Shown here piece after piece: positions 23,849-35,200 of a DNA stretch of 64,000 bases. The stretch lies in NCBI GenBank assembly GCA_961205875.1, contig OY540816.1, positions 7,326,701 to 7,390,700 on the forward strand, written 5' to 3'. This DNA comes from Sialis fuliginosa (Eukaryota; Arthropoda; Insecta; Megaloptera; Sialidae). The notes below the pieces were generated by a model. That model had not been told where the DNA came from. It was given only the letters and a program-made list of their open reading frames with translations, and did no database searches. The position numbers and the translations under genes are program-made. Every line of letters begins with the position of its first letter. The stretch's first letter is position 1.

Positions 23849-24245
23849 GTCCGGTATTATAAAGGAGCTCGCAAAATTTTCTGACTTGCAAGCACTCTCA
23901 AACAGGGTATTAATTCTGTACTATACTCTATTTCATTTAAGAATGCAGTGGTTGCTGGGGTTTTGACGGTACGAATCGTGCATTTTACCGTAAAAAAACC
24001 ACTGCATTCTTAAATGAAATAGAGTATAATATCTATAGATTAGCTATGGAATTTAGAGCAGTGATACTTCAACTGATTGTAACACAGTTGGCGATTTTGA
24101 TCGTAAAAAATAATTTTCATTATATCACCATATATCTGCGCGAAAATTGTCAAACATTTCATGAAAACTGTCAGATACGTTTGAAACCTCATTTGGAAGT
24201 GCTTGCAAGTTAGTAAATTTTGCTAGCTCGTTTATAATACCGGAC
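23849..24245. mobile_element. MITE of the GTCCGGTATTATAAAGG family, copy 2, interrupted
   Basis: Begins GTCCGGTATTATAAAGGAGC and ends with its approximate complement ATAATACCGGAC. The internal sequence TTTAGAGCAGTGATACTTCA parallels 8951-8968 of the copy at 8871-9180. It is interrupted by a 103-bp insertion at 23924-24026. Confidence 0.7.
23924..24026. mobile_element. Tiny nested MITE, TA duplication
   Basis: The inverted ends TACTCTATTTCATTTAAGAA and complement run about 33 bases to GCAGTGGTT, leaving a 37-bp middle. TA is present on both sides (23922-23923, 24027-24028). The paralogous site at about 8920 reads CTGTACTAGTATCTATGG without the insert, giving a direct empty site. TA duplication suggests Tc1/mariner. 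Confidence 0.75.
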
Positions 24246-24497
24246 ACTATTATTGTAAAAGTATCATTCCAAAAGTTAAATGTATGCATGGAGCATTATT
24301 ATAGGACCAGGCATTTATTTCTGTAAACTATTGATAATATCAAAAAAATTCAAATAAAAAAATATCTCTGGTTTTTTAATGCGAAGAGAAACTAGTTATA
24401 TATATATACAGGGTGGGGCATTTAAAGTGATACAGATTATATTATTATCTCAGAACCATCGCATATTTGAAAAAAATGTTTTGACTAAAAAATGTTT

Positions 24498-25083
24498 GAT
24501 TGTGAGGGAATAATCAAATAGTAATATTTATTTGTTATTTTAGCATGGCCTTCAAGGATATTTGAAGGTCAACATCATTTTTTTAAATAGGAACCTATAG
24601 TTTTTATTTAGTAATTTTATTCTACGTGAAAAAACATGAATCTTTCATTGAAAACTTTTTTTGAACAACCTAAGCTTTTGAAGATATCTAACAAAATATT
24701 TTGAGATTTTTAATTTTCAAGAATTTTTTACTCAGAAACCATAAACTTTAGAAAAAAAGTATAAGATACAAAAAATGTTTATTTTGACGAATAAATACGA
24801 AATATTAAAAAAAATTCTAGAATAATTCTCCAAGTTTCATTAGACCAAAATAAACATTTTTTGTATTTTGTACTTTTTCTCTAAAGTTGTTGATTTATCT
24901 TATAAAGTTTAGGGTGTTCAAAAAAAAATTTTCAATGAAAGATTCGTGTTTTTTCATGTAGAATAAGATTACTAAATAAAAACTATATGTTCCTATTTAA
25001 AAAAATGATGTTGACCTTCAAATATCGTTGAAGCCCACATTAAAATAGCAAATAAATATTACTATTCGATTACTCCCTCACAA
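24498..25083. repeat. Long palindrome, arms about 280 bp
   Basis: TTGTGAGGGAATAATC at about 24499 is mirrored by GATTACTCCCTCACAA at about 25068-25083. Inside, AAGGTCAACATCATTTTTTT and its complement, and the block around TCTTTCATTGAAAA, pair across a centre near 24790. It is preceded by ACAGGGTGGGGCATTTAAAG at about 24409. No open frame. A foldback-type MITE is the likely origin. Confidence 0.65.
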
Positions 25084-25348
25084 CCTGGTTAGTTAGAGCA
25101 TATATTAAACATACATGTATAGTATGTTTACTATACATCACTTGTGGAACGAGCAATTCATAAAAAATCCTTTTGTATGAGACACGTGTATATGGGATTA
25201 CTAATTATCTATGTATTAATGAAACTATGCTTGATATTGTTTAAAATGTTGTATAAAATATTTTTAATGGGAAATACATTGTTTACATTAACATGTTGAT
25301 TGATTTGTATTTTATATAATTTTACCATGACTTTAAAATATATTATTT

Positions 25349-25645
25349 ACTAGCGAACCTGTCTCGGTTTCGCACGAGAGTTAATATTTTATCTCCTGTC
25401 ACGTATGGAGGATTGTTATTGTCGTTTTAGTTGACTCGACAAATGTTGCTCTGCCCAAAAATAATTTGTTTAAAAATCAGACCATAAATTTAATACACAT
25501 TTTCGTAAATATCTTGACTCTAGTGCCACCTACCGGGTCAAAAAAAATCTATAAACTTATCGGAGTGTGAATGTGGCTTCGATACATTTAGTGGTTTAGG
25601 CCTGATGAGATCACATACATACGCACGTTTTTATATATTAAGATT
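25349..25645. mobile_element. Dispersed repeat starting TACTAGCG
   Basis: Begins TACTAGCGAACCTGTCTCGG and ends TTTTTATATATTAAGAT. The same start and end pattern (ACTAGC.. with a C/G-rich CGG-TTCGC-like opening and ..TATATATTAAG at the close) is seen at 41037-41938 and, as a stump, near 17718. The orientation with a fixed 3' tail suggests a retroelement fragment; the class is not proven. Confidence 0.4.
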
Positions 25646-26261
25646 TAATTTAGTTATTGTTAATTAATATATAATAATAACATGTCCTGACTGAAGTTTA
25701 TAGATAGACTGACTGATTCATCATCGCCTAGCCGAAACTCCAGGACCTAGAAAAGTGAAATTATATAATTTAAATTAAATGTGTTTCTTTTTTTTCTTCA
25801 TTTTAATTTTTGGCTCTCTTTTCTTGATAAATCGGCCACTTTTCTTTTTAATTTAGCACTTCTGTTTTTGTATTGTCTTACTTGCATTTTATTTCGCGCG
25901 CCTACAATAATTGAAATTTAAATTAAATATGCAGATATGCGCAATGCGCGAAATCAATGCGCAAAGCGTATTTATCACCTATGTTCATTCATGTGTGAAT
26001 ACGAAAAAGTAACAAATTCAACACGTTTTATTTGAAATTTTCTAAATTCCAATTTTAATTTGAAAGATTTTCATTTTATATATTTGTCCATGTTAAGGTA
26101 AATAATAAACTATTTATTTATGACATTAATTTTATGTTCAACAACTTATAGTAATGTTTCTATAATTTAAAAACTCCTAACCTACAAATTATAATAAGTA
26201 TGTATGTAATATCATCGACCAAATTTATTAATGCTTTGATGGCTTTATTTTAGTTTATGAA

Positions 26262-29200
26262 ATGGTCCGACATAATAACCAATTACCAAATAATTTACCG
26301 CAGTTGCAAAATTTAATCAAACGTGACCCAACCTCATACAAAGAAGAATTTTTGCAACAAAAAAGGCATTTTGAGAGTACATTAGAAGTGTTTTCTTTAA
26401 ATCCTGGTCACTACAACAAATCTCTTGATGAATTGGTTATGTTTTTGGCCCAGGTAATTATTATTTATTTCTATATAAGTAGAAGTTTGAATGTGAGAAG
26501 TGGCAATGCCTTTTCACACTAACGTTTTTCTATTTGACTTGAAAAACATTTTTACTGTTTTTGTTTATTTTTGATAGAATTATTTAAAAACAGTTTATTT
26601 CGGCCGAGATTGAACCTAACCAAAACTAATCAACTCGATTTTGCCCCAACAGATTGCCCTACCCAAGGACAGTTAACATGTATATTATTAGAGCATCAAC
26701 ACTATTCTGAATAACTATACGTGATTATTGATAAATATGACAGCGGACACCCATGTTCTAGTCACTATTTATAAATTTATCAGTTGTTTTAAAAGTATTT
26801 TGGGTGATGGCACCTTAATAAAAAATAAAATTTAGGCACCCCACTATTTAATATGATCTTTTATCTTTATCGATGTTTTTTTTTCATTCATTAAAGATTT
26901 CAAATCTAGGCTTCTTTGAATTTAGTTCACTGAATCCAAGATTATTTAATTATGTACATTATCTGCCATGGGAGCCACGGGACTTTCTTATACGTAATAC
27001 TGAGAGTGAACAGTGTACATGATTCTTATTTTATTAAAACATATTTCTGACAAACCAATAAAAATGAATGGGGCATAAATAATAGATAATAATATTCAAT
27101 TTAAAAAATAATATTAAATGTGTTTCAAAAAAGTATTCGTAAATAGGAAAACGTATATAAACTAAAAACACTTTTAGGGGGGAAGAAGGGTACAGCTTTA
27201 TTGTCTACATGTGGGATGGGGAGTCATATTCAAATGTTACGTAACATTCTTTTGTACAAATAACAACAAAACATTGTTGGGCAATTAACCCATATTTATT
27301 ATAATGTTTACTTCATGCTGAAATAGTTTTTTATATTATAAGGTATATAATTTAAATAAATGTTTTTATTCCCGATGTACGTCAAAAAATTCTATGAAAA
27401 AGCTTTACGTGATTTATGGATGTTCCCAAGTGTAAATATTCGTAAGATTAAACGAATAAAGTTTGAACAAGTTATGTTTTAAGTACTTGACGAAAATGTT
27501 TTAGTCAGCGTTGCAAATCAAGCAAAAGTATCTAGAAAAGTAGTTTGTTTTTTAACAACTTTATGAAAATTGTTTGTCTTTATTCTTCTTTAACTCGCTA
27601 ATGGAGACGTGTGATTAATCTGACCCAATGACATCTATGAACAGCTCTATTAACAAAACGAAATTATTTCTTTACTTATCTACCAGTTTACCTTCAAATA
27701 AAAAAAATTTATCAGATCTGAAAGATATTGAATTAATTCAATATTCAAACCCTCCACTATGTTTGTTTAAATCATGCAGACATATTTTGTCAATATTGTT
27801 ATAATTAAGATAATTTTATGTTTTCCTAATTTTTATGTTGTATACATTCACTAACCTTAAAAATTAAAATAAACAAAATTAAAAATGGGGTATATTATGT
27901 GATTTATATTAGACTGAGGATCTAATGACATGTTTTACTTAATAATAAAATAATTATGTAATTAAAGAGTGCTTTAAATAGCCCCTAATGTCTAACAGGT
28001 CAATTTGACCCAATGTCTCCACTGATGTGAGGATTTTTCACGGTTCCACTGGCGGGTTAACCTGTTTATAATTAAATATGTTTAACTACTTAAAAATTTT
28101 GTATGGTTTTCAGCACTGATTTAGTTTATGAATTTTTTGTTCTAGGCGCAATAAAATATAACATTTTTAGTCAAGTACTGTTGTGTGATTTAGTGAAGTG
28201 TAAAAATGGAAGAAATATTGCAACGAATAGAGCGCTGTCTACCATGTCGTAAAACGCAACTAAAAACATTATATAATTTTTATGGCAATTTAGATGAACC
28301 ATTACCAGAATGTGTGTTTATTTACGGTAACACAAGCACAGGAAAAACAACTGTTGTGAAAGAACTTCTTGCTGCTGTTGATATAAATTATGCCTTAATA
28401 AATTTAGTCGAATGTTATACAGATAAAGTACTTTTTGAAACTATAATAAATAAATTATCAGGGCATGTACTAATGCGCAGAGATGAGTACAAGCCTTATG
28501 TGAAATGTGAAAATAGCATGGATTTTATTGATACTCTTCAAGATCTTTCATCTAAAAAGTTCTTTTTGCCAGCTGTTATAGTATTAGACAAAGCTGAATT
28601 TATGAAGACTAACATGACATTGTTTTCTGTTTTCCTTCGCCTACAAGAACTATCACAATTGAATATATCAGTTATTTTAATTTCTGAAATATCATTTGAT
28701 AAATTTTATCCTACATCATTAAAAATTCCAATTATTTTATTTTTTCCACACTATACAAAAGATGAATTGTTACAGATTCTATGTTTAGAATACAAAAAAT
28801 CAAAAAATTTAATAGAATCACAACACTTGAATAGCTTTGATATTGAACCAGAGTTTCATAAGAATTACATAAATATTTTTCTATTCTCATTCTATAGAAC
28901 ATGCAGAAATTTATCTGAATTACAGTATATGGCAAAATTAAATTTCCCAAAATATTGTCAACCTATAATAAATGGAGATATTGAAAAAAATGATGTCAGT
29001 AAGTTATGGAGACACATGGCACCAATTTTAAAACATAGTTCTGAATCTATATACTTACATGTGAACAATACTGAACTTGAATCTTCACAAAACATTCCAA
29101 TTGATAAGTTTAGAAAAACTCTGACATTTAATGAGTCATGTTCAAAAACACAAAATGAAATTGGTTCCAATTTAGTACAAACTCTGGAATTGCCTTTTTA

Positions 29201-32200
29201 TACTAAATATCTCTTGATTGCAGCATATTTAGCTAGTTATAATCCAGTAAAGGAAGATAAACGTCTTTTTATGAAATATCATGGAAAAAAACGAAAAACT
29301 AAACAAGCTATCAATGCTAAACAAAAAATCGATGATAAGTCAAATATTAAACTTGGACCAAAAGAATTTACTCTTGATAGGTTGCTTGCAATTTTTTATG
29401 CCATTATTGAAGAGCGTGTCGGGTTTACAAATAACTTATTGGTACAATTATCAAGTTTAGTAGAACTGAAATTTTTAGCTGCGATTGGTAATGAATCTGC
29501 TCTTGACGAACGGAAATATAAATGTTTAGTTGGTTTTGATTTTATACAAACAATTACAAAAATGGTCGGATTTAACATAAAAAAATATTTGTATGATTTA
29601 ATTTAATGTGAATAATATGTTCTGTAAATTTATCTATTTAAATAAAATGCTCATTTTTATACACTTTTTAAAATATAATAGTTATTAGACAATGTGTCAA
29701 TTGCCTAGGACAGCGATCGGCAACTTGGGGTTGGCAGGTTGCATGCATATCTTCAATTAGTATTTGAGTACAACCGAATTTATTATTATTATTACTGAGA
29801 ATTTTGACACATTACTGGAGAAATTAAAAATTTTTAAAATGACAATTTTAAAATCACTAGTTAATGAAATTAATTAGCTATCTTTTATTGAGAAAATGTG
29901 CTCTAAAAATATATATAACCCCCCCCCCCCCCCCCAACATTACGAAATTCTAATATGTGCTTTCTGGTACAAGAAGGTTGCCGACCGCTGGCCTAAGATC
30001 TATGAAAATTTGTAATAATAATAATTAGGCATATTTATAATTTGGTTTAAAAAATAAAATTCATTTGTTTTATTTATTAGTACAACATTATTGGTTAATT
30101 TATTGTTATTATGATATTATAAGTAGGTATCTAAAAATTTGTTAATAGATATAAATGTACTGTATATTTTTCAATGAGAATGGCTTGGTCTCTTCATTGT
30201 CTTGTATTTCCGTTAATTTGCATTCACGTTTGTGGTATATGTGGGGTAAATTTTAAATTCAGTTAAAGTAGTTTACAATTATTTATGATTCATTCGTTCA
30301 CTTTAACTTGCTTGTTAATAGTCTATTAGTACAAATAATAAACAATTAAATTGTTCAGTAAAAAGTATTAGGAGTAATATCTAATTTTAATGTATTTTTA
30401 AATAAGCGAGTGGATTACTTGTATTTCGAGTACACCACCGACCAATCAACGTTCTAGTGGCTAAAAATGATTTTTATTAAATTCCTTATATTTTTCTGAG
30501 AAGAAACATTATATACATGATATTTTTTATGCGGTCCTTTAATAAGCCTACCTACAAACATTTTTTTTGTTTAATTAATATAAATCGCCATAAAAAAATC
30601 TAAAAAACTATGTAAGGTTCATTGGATTAAAATAAACCTTTTATGTCTCATAAACCTTTTATTTAAAAAAAAATATTTTAAGTTTAAAAATACCGAAAAA
30701 TTCAAATATTTGTAATTTTTTTTCTCGGAAACTGATTGTTCGATCAGTATAAATTAAAAACAAAAATAATCAGTTTACTTTAAACTATAACTTTGAATTT
30801 TTTTCATTTTGATTATTACTGTTATTAAATGTGAAAACTTTATTAGAGTAAAGCTCGCTCATTGCGTACTGTCAAATGAATGCTGTTCAGATTTAATAAT
30901 AGTAATAATAAAAATTTAAAAAAATCAAGTTTTAGCTAAAAGTTAGCTGATTATTTTCGTTTTTAATTTATTCTGATTTAATAATTAGTTTCCGAGAAAA
31001 ACATAATTTTTTTAGATTTTTTATCGAGATTTATATTTATTAAACAAAACAAAATGTCTATACAATATATGTTTTTTCTCAGAAAAATATAGGGAATTGA
31101 ATAAAATCACTTTTAGCCACTAAAACGTTGATGGTCGGTTAGTGTCATTTCTAAGCAAGTTAGATGGGGTAATCCACTCGCCTATCGCAGTAATGTACTT
31201 TATTTTTATGATTTTTTAATTTATTTAACTATTTTATATTTGTAAGTTATGTTTTTTATCAATATTTCTAAATAAAACAGATTTTTAAAGAGAATCATTT
31301 TTTTGTACCTAACAAAATATCCTTAATTAAACTTTAAATAGATCTTCAATACAAAAAACCGTTTGTATTGATTTTTTGTACTTATATTTATTTATTTAAA
31401 AGTGCACCATTTATAATCATTTTAAACGATAGTTAATATTTACATGATTACACAATTAACATCGTATGATTACAATAATTTTTTTAAATCAGTATAAATG
31501 TATTATTAAGAGTTAAGACCATTTTTCTTACAATTAAGTGGTAACAATTTGTAAGTGTAAAGCCATGTATCAACCTGTAAGCATGGCTCAGTTATATCTG
31601 CTTGCTTGAATCCAGCGGCTCATCGACCATGCTCAAAGGGTGCTCACTTTGAATTGAGCTTAGTTTAAGGACAGACATGCATACAAGATGACTGACTTGT
31701 GTGCTCATCTTGAGCTACATGGCTCACGCTCACATGTACATCAAATTTTCATTGACCAGCTCAGAACAAAACTGTGCTTGCAGGTTGATATGCAGTTTAA
31801 CAAGTACAACTTCATACTTTGCGCAGTGGTTCCCAAACTTGTCTGACTCGCTGCACCTTTCCCTAAGTTAAAGCATGGTAAACTTGTAATGAACAAGTCA
31901 AAGAACTACATTATTGAATAAATTCATACATTTATTATTTATTCATTGACATTAAATTAATCGGATGAATGAGCCTGCAGTGAATCTCCAGGGCGCTGCA
32001 GTGCACATTTTGGAAACCACTGCTTTAGTGTCATTTCGATCAATTTTTAGTTAATTTTTTTTTCAGGTGGCCTATTGTTATCCTGAGGACCTATCTTCAT
32101 ATCCACAACAACTGGTAGATTTATTACAGAAACACAATACCGTTTTGGACAATGACATGAGAATGACTTTTTGTCGGGCGCTGATTTTGCTCAGAAATAA

Positions 32201-35200
32201 AAATTTGTTAACACCGACAGATTTGCTTTCATTGTTTTTTAAACTTTTACAATGCCAAGATAAAAATTTAAGAAAGTTTCTTTCGACACATATTGTTACA
32301 GATATAAAAAGCGTCAATTCAAAAAATAAAAATGTTCGATTAAACACAGTGAGTATTTAAAATGTTATCATATTTACAGTTACGACAGTAGTTTTAATTC
32401 TCACAATTTTTTGCTTCCTCGTCATATCAAAGATACGAGAAGCTTTAGCAGATTTACCAAGCATTTTATTGGTCTAATTTAAATTTATGTAGCATATATG
32501 TATTAAAAAAGTGATATAATAGAAATTAACTTATATTAAAAGAAATGATGATTTTTAACTAATAAATTCATGTTTCTTATTGTTAAATTCTGCTGTGTTA
32601 GGTCTGGGTCTACTGAGAAAACTACCATCTGCTGGTCATCTATTATTTTCACATTTTTATATTACTTTGATATATTATCAACCCTTTAAATACAAGTGTC
32701 GTCAATAAACGATAAAACGTAAATTTTATTAAACACAGCTCTCATCATAAAGTGATTTTAAAATATACATAGATGCTTACTAACAATTTCATTGGATTAA
32801 TGTTAATAATTATTTATTTTCAGACTTTACAGAATTTTATGTATTCTATGTTGAATAAAAGTAACAGGAAGGCTGCAAAAATGTCTGTTGATATCATGAT
32901 TGAACTATACAAAAAGAATGTATGGAACGATACGAAAACAGTTAATGTCATTTCAACTGGTTGTTTCTCAAAAAATATAAAGGTATTCATAAAATATTTT
33001 ATTGCTAAATCAAAGATCCCAGTTTTTGCCTAGAAAATAGCATTTTTATAGGAAAAGTCAAGAAGTTTGGTTGGTAATCAGGGAAATTTTTTTGACAATA
33101 CTAAAACCCTACAGTGTCAGCTCATATTCCTATTTTATCTACATAATTTAAAAGTTAACGTGTAAATTTTTCAAAAAAGCTCTATTGTCAACAAATAATT
33201 CTGATTTATTTGTACGAGGTGTACCTCACCGATTTTGATAAAACTTAGTGAATTTATAATTAAATTGAATCTTGGGAACAAGAAAGTTTTTTGAATTTTT
33301 TGTTTTATTTCAAAAACGCATAAATTGTGTTGTAAAATCAGAGAAACACCTAAAATTGAATCTAGAAAAAGTGGGAAAAATCAGGGAAATTTGTTTCAGA
33401 GAAAAAGTGGTAATTCGTATTATAAATGTTTATAAATAATAATAATAATAAAGTTTATTGACATTCTGTGATAGGTAATGGTAGCATGTTTGCAATTTTT
33501 TTTGGGATCTGATATTGAAGAGAAAGATTCAGATGATAGTGATTCAGACAATGAACCAAATGCAAAGGAAGTTATAATGGCTAATAAAGTAAATAAGAAG
33601 ACTAGAAAACGTGAACACCAGCTGAAGAAAGTTAAAAAACTTGTTGTAAGTAATTATTATTAGAACATACCATTGTTTGAATGTTACAAAAGCAAACTAT
33701 ACGATATCGATATTGAAATATTTATAAATGTTTACGTTCTATCAGAATTTTAAACTACTTAGCATCAAAAACAGATGTAAACGGACATGTGCAATGACTT
33801 AATTTCAAAAACAAACAATTCTATTTTAAACCAACCATAATTCCTAAAATGTAACGGATCTAGGCTAAAAGAATATATGCATAGTATCTTAAATGAGACA
33901 AATGTTTAAAAATATTAATTTTAGGTAATATATTTGTATAATTTAAAATACCATACTTTAATTCAAAAAGTTATAACAAGTTTTTAAGTCTATAAAAATC
34001 TACAATCTTATCCCTTAAGGAGAACCCTTTAATAGCTTAATTAATAAGTATGTCTCATGTTTTCACAAATATAAAATTCGGTATGTGTTTATAGATATTT
34101 TGATGTTTGATATTTACAACAATCTTATAATAAGCTACTTGGTTTTAATTAGATACAATTAGACTTATTTTTAATTTATATTTTAAATTTTAGATAAAAT
34201 CAAAAAAAAAGAAATCAAAAGGACCTGTGTATAATTTTTCTGCTTTGCATTTAATTCATGATCCTCAAGGGTTTGCAGAAAAACTGTTCAAGAAATTACA
34301 ATCAACTGTAATTGAAAAATTTGAAGTAAAAATTTTGGTTTTGGATGTAATATCTAGATTAATCGGTTTACACAATCTTATTTTACTTAATTATTATCCA
34401 TACATTCAACGGTTCATACAGCCTCATCAGAGAGAGGTCACTAAGTTGTTACAGTTTGCTGCACAAGCCAGTCATGAGTTTGTACCACCTGATGTATTAG
34501 AGCCATTGATAAAAACAATTGTTAACAATTTTGTAACTGAAAGAAATTCCTCTGATGTTATGGCGATTGGGTAAGTAAATAGTAATATTTTATTTGGTTT
34601 AATGTATTGCTAGTTTTATTATACACAAAAAATTAGTTGACCTATAATATCAAATTATATATTAGGTTGAGACATAAATAACTTCCGTTTTTGCAATTGA
34701 CGAGTTCAGGACGCATGGAGTTTTTCTTGAACTCTTTGCAGCTGCTGAACGTATGTAACTTCAGTAATCTCTAAATTGGACTTCAGCAACTCGTGATGAA
34801 TTATACCTCGACGATCCCACCATACACACAATAAAGTCTTTCTCCCGTGAATGTTTGCTTTCGGATCTGAAAGGCATATCTTTATCAAGCCACTGTCTTT
34901 TGTTATAGATATCCCTGTTATAATTCTACCTAAAAAAAGGCTAGGTTTTTCCCCGTGAGAGCAAACTTTTGGCGATTGACATGCGATTTTCTTTTCCATT
35001 CACTAAGATTGTGAGGTACTAACTTGCTGACTTTCCCTAATTTCTCCAGGTGGCGGCAAATAGTTGGTTGTGATATATTAAGTCTTTGCTACATCTCTGG
35101 TTGATTGACGTGGATTTTGCTTTAATATTACCTTTAAAAGGTTGTCGTTAAAGTCGGAAGAACGTCCCGCCCTCAGTTCGTATTTTAAGGTCGTATCTCC

